A stretch of 9,787 nt of DNA from Deferribacteraceae bacterium. Its GTDB lineage: Bacteria; Chrysiogenota; Deferribacteres; Deferribacterales; JAISNW01. Positions 1 to 6,352 of this stretch are shown here, one piece after another. Made by a program: the position numbers and the translations under genes. The first letter of the stretch is position 1; every line of letters begins with the position of its first letter. The DNA lies in contig JAITWF010000114.1 of NCBI GenBank assembly GCA_031285415.1, positions 1-9,787 of the forward strand, in the 5' to 3' direction. The notes beneath the pieces were generated by a model. That model had not been told where the DNA came from. It saw only the letters and a list, made by a program, of their open reading frames with translations, and made no database searches.

Positions 1-86
1 AAAACCAACGAAAAGGAGAGTTTTACGAGCGGATGCAGGGCATAAATAAAACCGCTGCCCCCTCTATAGACGCTCGGAACGTTCAC
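1..86 (-). CDS. Partial CDS, probable EcfT/CbiQ-type transporter transmembrane subunit (5' end only)
   Basis: An open frame starts with GTG at 86-84 on the minus strand and runs off the left edge of the window, giving 28 codons. The peptide begins (M)NVPSVYRGGSGFIYALHPLVK. The 'LHPLVKL' string followed by hydrophobic residues resembles the N-terminus of EcfT/CbiQ subunits, in which a short loop ending in a 'L(D/H)PxxKL' motif precedes the first membrane helix. EcfT couples vitamin- or metal-binding S components to ABC ATPases in ECF importers. The GTG lies two codons after the tatA stop and in the same frame, so it could be the last gene of the helicase-lnt-tatA transcript. No strong Shine-Dalgarno is visible. 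With so few residues the family call is tentative, and another membrane protein is possible. Confidence 0.42.
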   Translation of the reverse strand, partial: MNVPSVYRGGSGFIYALHPLVKLSFSLV

Positions 87-92
87 AATCGT

Positions 93-293
93 CTACGAAT
101 CTTTCTTGTCGTTATTCGAGATCTCTTTATGTGGAGTGATATCCTCTACATCGGCATTTACATCGTTGACAGATTTCTTGAAGTTACGTATAGCTTTGCC
201 CATGCCATCGCCTATCTGTGGAAGTTTCGACGCACCAAAGATCAACGCCGCAACTAATAGTATCAGTAAAATTTGATTGCTACCTATTCCCAT
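93..293 (-). CDS. tatA: Sec-independent protein translocase subunit TatA/TatE
   Basis: This 66-residue protein has the standard TatA layout. A short periplasmic N-terminus (MGIGSNQ) leads into one membrane helix (about residues 8-20), then the hallmark FGxxKLP hinge (FGASKLP, 20-26), an amphipathic helix with G-x-x-x-G spacing ending in NFKKS, and a charged, probably disordered cytoplasmic tail. TatA polymerises with TatC/TatB to carry folded twin-arginine proteins across the inner membrane. Neither tatC nor tatB is in the window. Length is typical of TatA/TatE; TatB usually has a longer tail. Its ATG directly follows the lnt stop codon (TAAATG on the minus strand), and an AGGAGG lies 9 nt upstream inside the end of lnt, so translation is probably strong and may be coupled to lnt. 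Confidence 0.92.
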   Translation of the reverse strand: MGIGSNQILLILLVAALIFGASKLPQIGDGMGKAIRNFKKSVNDVNADVEDITPHKEISNNDKKDS

Positions 294-1898
294 TTATGAA
301 CTCCTCCTATTTACCATCAATCTGATGGCGTAACCGCATATCAGTAGAACGTACCATACATAACCGAATCTCGCAAAGGGGGTGATATGCTTCTCCAGCG
401 AAAATCCAGTATCACTAAAATAGTACATCTTTTCAGGAAATACAACCTCTTTATCGCCATATGGGCTAATAACCGCTGAAATGCCATCCTGCGTAGTGCG
501 AAGCATATACCTGCCGTACTCCACCGCCCTAACTACCTCTATATCTAAGTGCTGAATCCTGCCTAACGATTTGCCGAACCATGCGTCGTTTGAGATCATC
601 AGAAGGATGTTTGCCCCCATAAGGACTCGCTCCCTGATAAGCTCGGAGAATACCCCCTCAAAGCAGATTAGCGGTGCCATGCGCATATCGTCGTATGTGA
701 AGATCTGCGGCGTGGTGCCAGCTGTGAAGAGTGCTCCATCGCCGAAGAAGAATCTGCGGATCGGGTATAGCTGCCTCTCAAAGGGGAAGTATTCGCCGAA
801 GGGTGCGAGCTTCATCTTGTCGTAGCTCTGCAAGATACCGCCCTCTTTTACGATAGCCATCGTGTTATAAATATTCTTGGCTTCATCTCTGCGGTCGAAA
901 CCTAATATAAGCGGCTTATCCGCCGATACCTTCCGCACAAGTGCGCTAACATCTGCATGTGTAAAGGGGTTCGCTGTGAATGATGACTCTGGAAGCACCA
1001 TTAGATCGTAATCACCCTGCGCACTGCCAGCCTCGTCTACTCGAGAGACAAGATCTGCTAGCACCTGCGCACGTTTGGAGCGATCCCATTTATCCTCCTG
1101 CAATATGCCAGTCTGCACTAGCCTTGCGGTGTGGGTGGGTGTTTGTGGGTCGTTTAGGATAAGCTTTAAACCACCGAATCCGAAGGTCAATAGCAGCAAG
1201 CCTAAGACGACGCCTAACTCCTTTGAAAATTGCTCTTTATTGAGTTTTAATTTGATGACTTTATAGAGATAACCGCCGATAAGGATCACAAGGAGCGATA
1301 GCCCATGTTCGCCGATTATCGACACTATCTGTAGCGCAGGCTTGTTGCTAACCTGCGTAAGCCCGATATTGAGCCACGGAAGCCCGCCAAACAGATACTT
1401 TCCCTTCATCATCTCGAGCGCTATGAATACGATACCGCCTAGAAGGGTGCTGTTTGTGCGTCCGATAACATATCCGTACGGAACCCAGAACCAGAGTGCT
1501 GTAACGACTCCAGTGAATAGCACAAGCCCTGCGCTAGCGATCTCTGGCGCACCACCAAATAGCGTCATCGGTACAGAGATCCACGACGCACCGACAGTAT
1601 AGTAGATAAACCCGATCAGAAAGGCTGATTTATACGGCTTGATCTTGCCACGATCAAATATATATGCGATCAGTGCAAAGGCTAAAAATGCGCATACCCA
1701 TAGATCAAAGCCTGGCGTAGCGGCTAAGAGTAAGCTTGCCGCCACGATACAGAGAGCTAGATCCAAGAGCACTCCCCCCTTGAGGGGGAGTCGGAGCCTC
1801 TGCTCCGGTGGGGGGTTGCTCCCTTGCGACCCCTCCCCGAAAAAATTTTCATTTTTTCGACCCTCCCTCAAGGGGAGGGTGTTAGGGGATTTTTTCAT
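294..1898 (-). CDS. lnt: Apolipoprotein N-acyltransferase Lnt with repeat-derived N-terminal extension
   Basis: Lnt is the inner-membrane enzyme that adds the third acyl chain to the N-terminal cysteine of lipoproteins, using phospholipid as donor. The 534-residue product has several hydrophobic segments between about 44 and 250, then a periplasmic nitrilase-fold domain, then a final membrane helix (about 513-529). The expected catalytic triad is visible: Glu304 in VLPESS, Lys361 in YDKMKLAPFGEY and Cys412 in LICFEG. Other family landmarks are PFGEYFPF (366-373) and MISNDAWFG (434-442). Residues about 4-42 do not look like Lnt; they are translated from a hairpin-rich repeat (separate entry), and the first membrane helix begins right after it at V43-L44. 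The ATG overlaps the helicase stop (ATGA), which favours this start. GTG at 1772-1770 or TTG at 1766-1764, both after a GGGGGA run, are possible internal starts that would exclude the repeat. It is co-directional with the helicase and tatA. Confidence 0.93.
   Translation of the reverse strand: MKKSPNTLPLREGRKNENFFGEGSQGSNPPPEQRLRLPLKGGVLLDLALCIVAASLLLAATPGFDLWVCAFLAFALIAYIFDRGKIKPYKSAFLIGFIYYTVGASWISVPMTLFGGAPEIASAGLVLFTGVVTALWFWVPYGYVIGRTNSTLLGGIVFIALEMMKGKYLFGGLPWLNIGLTQVSNKPALQIVSIIGEHGLSLLVILIGGYLYKVIKLKLNKEQFSKELGVVLGLLLLTFGFGGLKLILNDPQTPTHTARLVQTGILQEDKWDRSKRAQVLADLVSRVDEAGSAQGDYDLMVLPESSFTANPFTHADVSALVRKVSADKPLILGFDRRDEAKNIYNTMAIVKEGGILQSYDKMKLAPFGEYFPFERQLYPIRRFFFGDGALFTAGTTPQIFTYDDMRMAPLICFEGVFSELIRERVLMGANILLMISNDAWFGKSLGRIQHLDIEVVRAVEYGRYMLRTTQDGISAVISPYGDKEVVFPEKMYYFSDTGFSLEKHITPFARFGYVWYVLLICGYAIRLMVNRRSS
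303..308 (-). promoter_or_regulatory. Shine-Dalgarno of tatA, embedded in the end of lnt
   Basis: The minus strand reads AGGAGG at 308-303, nine nucleotides before the tatA ATG (293-291). The same bases encode the Arg-Arg pair in the Arg-Arg-Ser-Ser end of Lnt. It is the strongest ribosome-binding site in the left arm and supports the chosen tatA start. Confidence 0.8.
1772..1890. repeat. Palindromic/MITE-like repeat inserted in frame at the 5' end of lnt
   Basis: This GC-rich block differs sharply from the flanking sequence and is almost entirely built of inverted repeats. Hairpin A has arms CTCCCCC/GGGGGAG (1772-1790). Hairpin B has arms CGGAGC/GCTCCG around CTCT (1792-1807). Hairpin C has arms CGAAAAAA/TTTTTTCG (1838-1859). 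Hairpin D has arms ACCCTCCC/GGGAGGGT (1860-1880). The ends are also inverted copies of one another: CCCCTTGAGGG at 1776-1786 and its complement at 1865-1875. On the minus strand it is read through in the lnt frame as low-complexity Pro/Arg/Gly-rich peptide with no stop. Such design resembles dispersed small palindromic elements that tolerate insertion into genes (as with Rickettsia palindromic elements). No second copy lies in the window, so dispersal is an inference; exact ends are uncertain. Confidence 0.72.
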
Positions 1899-3475
1899 TT
1901 TCTAAATTTCCGAGTCCTGTCCATCGGTCTGCTAGAGCCTGATGAACGTTTGCGAGCCTTAATCTTGGCTAACATCTCCTCTGGAAGTGGTGCCATAAGC
2001 TCATCGTCAGGAGTGATATAGTTTAATGCCTCTTTTATATATGCTTCAATATTCGGTAGCACGTAAGAATCCTCTTCGGAGGCGAACGCTATCGACACAC
2101 CCTTCGAGCCTGCACGCCCTGTACGCCCTATACGGTGAACGTAATCATCTGGATCGTCTGGCAGGGTATAGTTGAATACCGCCTCAACATTCTCTACATG
2201 TATCCCTCTGCCAGCAACATCGGTCGCCACAAGAATATTAATCTTGCCGCTACGAAGAGCCTCCAGCGTTTTGATCCTGCGTGGCTGTGTAACGTCACCT
2301 GTAAGCATGCCAGAGGTAAATCCGCACGCCTCTAGTCTTTCATGCAGGCGGCGCACCTGATCTTTTCTATTGGCGAATATGATCACTCTGCCAGAGTACG
2401 TCTTGGAGAGGAGATTGTATAGAAGTGGAAATTTGCCATCTTTCGATACGATATATGCGATCTGCTCGATATTAGCGGAGGTAACCTGCTCTGGCTCGAC
2501 CTCAACCTTGATCGGGTCGTTCGTCCATAGAGCGGCGAGCGTAGCAATTTCGGGGGTGAGTGTAGCGCTGAACAACATCGTCTGGCGATCGTTCTTTGCA
2601 GGTATTGCGTTGATAATTTTTCGCATATCGGGGAGGAATCCCATATCGAGCATGCGATCGGCTTCATCGAGTACCAATATCTCGACTCTATCCATATAGA
2701 TAGCACGCTGTTTGTAGTAATCTAGGATCCTGCCTGGAGTAGCTATAACGATATCAACGTAGTCGCTTTCGAGTGCGTCCCTCTGTTTATCGTAATCCAT
2801 ACCGCCAAAAACTGCTAAGATTCGTGCGCCTGTGTGTGCGCCTAGCTCACGAGCGTCCTTTTCGATCTGCATAACGAGTTCGCGAGTAGGTGCCATGATG
2901 AGGGCTCGTGGTGCGCCATATTTGCGTGGCTGTACAGGTTTATTAAGGGTAAGTCGCTGTAAAATCGTTAAAAGGAATGCGGCAGTTTTGCCTGTGCCTG
3001 TCTGCGCTCTACCTGTGACGTCTAGCCCCTTCAATGAGTGTGGCATAATCTGCGCCTGAATAGCGGTGCAGTGGGTGAAGCCTGTGTCGTATATCCCTCT
3101 GAGTAGCGGTGGAATGATTCCGATATCGGTGAATCGGCTCTTCCCCTCTGCCGCCTCTGGCAGATGTGCGTCTGCGTCCCATGCCTCTGGGACGAAATCC
3201 TCTATTAGAGGTGTATTTAACGCTGGCTTCCTGATAGGTTTTGGAGCAGGTTTTCTTTCGGTGCGCTCGGCACGTTCAGGGCGTTCTGTACGCTCTGCGC
3301 TCTTTGGCGCTGGTTTTCTGAGAGATGTCGATGCTGCTGGCTGCGGTTTATGCGCAGGCTTTGCTGGTTTTGGGTGCGGATTGCTCGTTTTGATCTCTCT
3401 GATTACGATTTGGGATGGTTTCTTCTCCTCTTTCTTCCCGAAGATAGAGTGGATAAGGGACTTAATAAAACTCAT
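1895..3475 (-). CDS. rhlB: DEAD-box ATP-dependent RNA helicase, RhlB-like
   Basis: This 526-residue protein is an RNA-dependent ATPase that unwinds short duplexes in ribosome assembly or mRNA decay. All helicase motifs are present: Q motif GFTHCTAIQ (132-140), Walker A AQTGTGKT (157-164), PTREL (196-200), TPGR (246-249), DEAD (270-273), SAT (303-305), IIFANR (365-370), ATDVAGRG (417-424) and HRIGRTGRAG (447-456). Details such as CTxIQ, GGxDYDKQ, VEVEPEQ and FNYTLPDDPDDYVHRIGRTGRAG match the RhlB subgroup better than RhlE or SrmB. An N-terminal tail (about 1-110) is basic and low-complexity, rich in Lys/Pro/Ala then Arg/Glu/Thr-Pro repeats, and probably disordered and RNA-contacting; the C-terminus is also basic. 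AAGG at 3486-3483 sits 7 nt before the ATG. It leads a tight block with lnt and tatA. The helicase call is certain; the RhlB subtype is inferred from motif wording. Confidence 0.93.
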   Translation of the reverse strand: MSFIKSLIHSIFGKKEEKKPSQIVIREIKTSNPHPKPAKPAHKPQPAASTSLRKPAPKSAERTERPERAERTERKPAPKPIRKPALNTPLIEDFVPEAWDADAHLPEAAEGKSRFTDIGIIPPLLRGIYDTGFTHCTAIQAQIMPHSLKGLDVTGRAQTGTGKTAAFLLTILQRLTLNKPVQPRKYGAPRALIMAPTRELVMQIEKDARELGAHTGARILAVFGGMDYDKQRDALESDYVDIVIATPGRILDYYKQRAIYMDRVEILVLDEADRMLDMGFLPDMRKIINAIPAKNDRQTMLFSATLTPEIATLAALWTNDPIKVEVEPEQVTSANIEQIAYIVSKDGKFPLLYNLLSKTYSGRVIIFANRKDQVRRLHERLEACGFTSGMLTGDVTQPRRIKTLEALRSGKINILVATDVAGRGIHVENVEAVFNYTLPDDPDDYVHRIGRTGRAGSKGVSIAFASEEDSYVLPNIEAYIKEALNYITPDDELMAPLPEEMLAKIKARKRSSGSSRPMDRTRKFRK

Positions 3476-3560
3476 TTCACGACCTTGAAAAAATAGTATA
3501 GGATAGCTGTTAATAAAAAACCGCTATCTGCACCATAAGGTGTTGCATATAACAAACAAA

Positions 3561-3586
3561 AAATCAAGAACAATCCTTCTTGATTT
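3561..3586. repeat. Perfect 10-bp inverted repeat in the helicase/lpxC divergent region
   Basis: AAATCAAGAA (3561-3570) and TTCTTGATTT (3577-3586) are perfect complements around a six-base spacer. The centre lies about 73 bp upstream of the predicted sigma-54 start point of lpxC, close to the range where enhancer-binding activators dock, so an activator site is one reading. On the minus strand the stem is followed by a T-rich run (TTTGTTTGTT), so a weak minus-strand terminator is another. It is AT-rich, so a stable RNA hairpin is less likely than a protein site. The rest of 3476-3647 holds a possible helicase -10 (TATACT at 3500-3495, minus strand) with no convincing -35. Confidence 0.5.
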
Positions 3587-3620
3587 ATAAGAAATCCCTT
3601 TAAATATGAAACACGGCGAT

Positions 3621-3636
3621 TGGCACAGATCTTGCA
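3621..3636 (+). promoter_or_regulatory. Sigma-54 (RpoN) type promoter for lpxC
   Basis: The sequence TGGCAC-A-GATC-TTGCA matches the sigma-54 consensus TGGCAYR-N4-TTGCW at every defined position. The -24 GG is at 3622-3623 and the -12 GC at 3634-3635 with correct spacing. The expected transcription start is near 3647, one base before the ATG at 3648. It lies just upstream of a gene on the right strand in a divergent intergenic region. Chance occurrence of such a match in about 20 kb of both strands is low but not zero. It overlaps the upstream in-frame ATGs at 3606 and 3636, arguing against those as starts if this promoter is the active one. Confidence 0.62.
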
Positions 3637-3647
3637 TGTTTAATAGC

Positions 3648-4532
3648 ATGTTTCAAACGACTATACACAAAGAGTTCTCATTTTCTGGCGTGGGTCTGCA
3701 TAGCGGCAAGGAGATGCCTGTCACGGTAATGCCAGCGCCTGCCGATACCGGTATACAGTTTGCTCGCACAGATGTGCAAAACTGCCCCTTTGTACGTATA
3801 ACTCCATTTAACGTCACCTCTACACAGCTTGCTACAACGATATCGTGTGGAGATTTCCCTATCAGCACTATAGAACACCTCGTCTCCGCACTCTATGGGC
3901 TTGGGGTGGATAATGTATATATTAAGGTCGAGGGGCCAGAGATTCCGATATTAGATGGCAGCGCCGCCCCGATAGTCGATCTGATCGATAGCGTTGGGAT
4001 TGTGCAGCTAGAGGTGAAGCGCAAATATCTCTGTATCAGTCGAGATGTGCTTGTGGAGAAGGATGAGAAGGTCGTGCTTGGTAGCCCCTCCTCTGGGCTA
4101 ACGATCACCTTTGAGATCGAATACCCTCACGCCGCCATTCAGCACCAGATCCTCACGTTAGATCTATCGCCAACGGTCTATCGCAATACTGTGGCAAACT
4201 CTCGCACCTTCGGATTTAGATCGGAGGTAGAGGCTCTCTGGAAGATGGGGCTTGCAAAGGGTGGCTCGATGGAGAATGCGATAGTGTTGGATGATAAAGA
4301 TGGAATCCTCAACCCTGAAGGACTTCGGCATAAAGATGAGTTTGTAAGCCACAAGATCTTAGACCTATTAGGCGATGTGTCGCTGGTGGGGTATCGGATG
4401 AAGGGGCATATTTTAGCCAAAAAATCTGGTCATCAGGTGAATAATATATTCGCTCGCAAGCTTCTGGAGTCGCTTAATAACTACACGCTCGAGGAGATCG
4501 ATATGGGGCGTGGATACGGCTATCTGAAATGA
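3648..4532 (+). CDS. lpxC: UDP-3-O-acyl-N-acetylglucosamine deacetylase LpxC
   Basis: LpxC is the zinc enzyme for the first committed step of lipid A synthesis, removing acetate from UDP-3-O-acyl-GlcNAc in the cytoplasm. From this start it has 294 residues. Visible landmarks are GVGLHSG (14-20), STIEHLVSAL with catalytic Glu76 and zinc ligand His77, DEFVSHKILDLLGD with zinc ligands His235 and Asp239, and KSGHQVNN with catalytic His262; all sit within three residues of the E. coli numbering. The frame stays open back to ATG 3606, with ATGs at 3606, 3636 and 3648. I prefer 3648 because it puts 13 residues before GVGLHSG, matching the family, and because the sigma-54 start point is predicted at about 3647. 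None of the three ATGs has a good Shine-Dalgarno, which fits a leaderless message. The stop overlaps the next gene by ATGA. Confidence 0.95.
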   Translation: MFQTTIHKEFSFSGVGLHSGKEMPVTVMPAPADTGIQFARTDVQNCPFVRITPFNVTSTQLATTISCGDFPISTIEHLVSALYGLGVDNVYIKVEGPEIPILDGSAAPIVDLIDSVGIVQLEVKRKYLCISRDVLVEKDEKVVLGSPSSGLTITFEIEYPHAAIQHQILTLDLSPTVYRNTVANSRTFGFRSEVEALWKMGLAKGGSMENAIVLDDKDGILNPEGLRHKDEFVSHKILDLLGDVSLVGYRMKGHILAKKSGHQVNNIFARKLLESLNNYTLEEIDMGRGYGYLK

Positions 4533-6352
4533 AGCGATCTACAGTAGCAATTATCGTTGTAGGTATCGCATTTTTAATCTGTTCTTGCGCACGCCTACTT
4601 CTATACACGATGTACCCTGAATATTTCGCCTCACTATCTGCTAGCGAAGTCGCAATGGCATTTATCGAGGGGGTGCGCTTCGACGCCGCCGTGATTATGA
4701 TACCGTTCGGCGTGATCGCCTTAATGATCGTATTTCCCTTTAAATGGAAACGGCTGTGGATGTGGATAGCCTTTGCAATATATCCGATATTGGCGATAGT
4801 CCTTATCACTGATGTGATCTATTTTGGCAACGTTAAACGTCATCTGGCGAACGAGATTAAATTCCTGTCGAATGAGGTCGACTTCGCCATCAGTATGTTA
4901 AACGAGTACGCCTCTACGCTATTTATAATCGTTGTAGTACTGATTATCTGCGCAGTTTTCTGGCATAAGCTATCTCAACTACCAGATAAATATGATAAAC
5001 TCACCGCACTCAAGATCTTTTTAGTAGTGCTGATCTCCTTTGCGATGATCAGAGGCACCTTCACAGCGAAGCCTATAAGCACCATCGACGCCTTTCGAGG
5101 TGGGGCAGTGCAGGGAAATCTGATAGTTAATGGCATATTCAGTATGTATAAATATAGCTCCCACGCACGAAAGCCTGTTAAAACGCCGTATACTATCGAT
5201 GAGGCGAGCGTAAATCTTGGCATAGATAATTCAGTTCAATATCCGCTACTAAAGGGGTACGAGGGGAAACCATCGAAGAAAAATATCGTCATTATAGTGT
5301 TAGAGAGCTGGAGTGCATACTACGTTGGTGCACTCGGTTCAAAGTTTAACGTTACTCCAAACTTCGACAATTTAAGCCGCAATGGGGCGTTGTTCGTTAA
5401 TCATTACGCACCAGAGAAGCGCAGTATAGATGGACTACAGGCGATCCTGACAGGAATCCCTGTGGTGCCTGGAGAGATCCCCTCGCTAGGATTTGGGCTT
5501 GAGATAAAGGCGACTGGCAATATCGGCACTATAGCTGGTAAAAATGGCTACGATACCATATTTATGCAGACCTCCGCACGGCGATCATATTATATGGATG
5601 CGATCTCTCGCTCGTTAGGCTTCAAAAGGTACTATGGGATGGAGGATTATCCGATCGTGTTCGATTACCCCGATTCGAAATCTTCGGTATTCGGCTGGGA
5701 TTACGATGCTATGGCATTTTTGAATGAACAGATAGATGGTGAGGGGAACTTTCTCGCAATCCTATTCACTGGAACAACGCATACCCCATATCCAGAGCTA
5801 AATGCACCATTTAATCAAGAATATAATACCGAACGTGATGAGGAGAGCGCATATCTAAATACACTCGCCTACTCCGATTTTAGTTTGGGTAGGTTTATAG
5901 AGGCAGAGTCAAAGAGTGAGTGGTTTAAAGATACGATCTATATAATCACCGCCGATCATACAGCTGGAAAGTATGAGGATGTTAAATTCCCATTAGATTA
6001 TCATGTGCCACTACTGATATATTCCCCCGATAACGTTGCTGCTGGCAGGTTCGAGAAGATTACCACTCATGTAGATATTATGCCTACGGTGATGGAGCTT
6101 TCAGGGATTGCTGGTGGGATAGCCGTTGCAGGTAGCAGCGTCTTTGATGATGAAACGCCAGGGCGTGCTATTATCAAAGAGGGGGAGACGGTCGGTATCG
6201 TCAAAGATTCAGGCTGGGTGAAGGTTCTTGATAGCACTATCATAGATAGTAGCGGCGAGGGGCTGGAGGAGCTTGCAAAGGAGGCTCTATCGTATCAGCA
6301 GGTGATGAATACTCTTATAGATCAGAACCGCTGGTGTACCGATGGAATTTAA
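4529..6352 (+). CDS. LTA synthase-like membrane phosphotransferase (sulfatase/alkaline phosphatase fold)
   Basis: This 607-residue protein has about five N-terminal membrane helices (roughly 5-26, 51-69, 77-98, 129-145 and 161-175) and then an extracytoplasmic sulfatase-fold domain from about residue 250. It is the architecture of LtaS and of phosphoglycerol/phosphoethanolamine transferases acting on envelope glycans or lipids. Metal and catalytic sites can be placed: Glu259 in IVLES, nucleophile Ser299 in EKRSIDG, Arg351-Arg352, His418 in GTTHTPY, and Asp476-His477 in TADHTAGKYED. The nucleophile position is Ser, where Gram-positive LtaS has Thr. The organism is diderm, so lipoteichoic acid itself is unlikely; LPS or periplasmic glucan modification is a reasonable guess, and the substrate is unknown. 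The start overlaps the lpxC stop by four bases, suggesting translational coupling and a shared envelope role. Confidence 0.88.
   Translation: MKRSTVAIIVVGIAFLICSCARLLLYTMYPEYFASLSASEVAMAFIEGVRFDAAVIMIPFGVIALMIVFPFKWKRLWMWIAFAIYPILAIVLITDVIYFGNVKRHLANEIKFLSNEVDFAISMLNEYASTLFIIVVVLIICAVFWHKLSQLPDKYDKLTALKIFLVVLISFAMIRGTFTAKPISTIDAFRGGAVQGNLIVNGIFSMYKYSSHARKPVKTPYTIDEASVNLGIDNSVQYPLLKGYEGKPSKKNIVIIVLESWSAYYVGALGSKFNVTPNFDNLSRNGALFVNHYAPEKRSIDGLQAILTGIPVVPGEIPSLGFGLEIKATGNIGTIAGKNGYDTIFMQTSARRSYYMDAISRSLGFKRYYGMEDYPIVFDYPDSKSSVFGWDYDAMAFLNEQIDGEGNFLAILFTGTTHTPYPELNAPFNQEYNTERDEESAYLNTLAYSDFSLGRFIEAESKSEWFKDTIYIITADHTAGKYEDVKFPLDYHVPLLIYSPDNVAAGRFEKITTHVDIMPTVMELSGIAGGIAVAGSSVFDDETPGRAIIKEGETVGIVKDSGWVKVLDSTIIDSSGEGLEELAKEALSYQQVMNTLIDQNRWCTDGI

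Noticed and set aside
33..257. Plus-strand open frame of 74 codons over tatA
   Set aside because: It is the complement of the clear tatA gene and shows no family signature or promoter.
1772..1880. Rho-independent terminator between the helicase and lnt genes
   Set aside because: The hairpins lie inside the lnt frame after its start, and lack the T-tract placement of an intrinsic terminator on the minus strand; a repeat element explains them better.
2370..2706. Open frames on both strands inside the helicase gene (about 107-109 codons)
   Set aside because: They overlap the DEAD-box core in other frames and carry no independent motifs.
3502..3527. Short inverted repeat GATAGC / GCTATC in the divergent region
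   Set aside because: Six-bp arms around about 14-15 bases of AT-rich loop are likely by chance in sequence of this composition.
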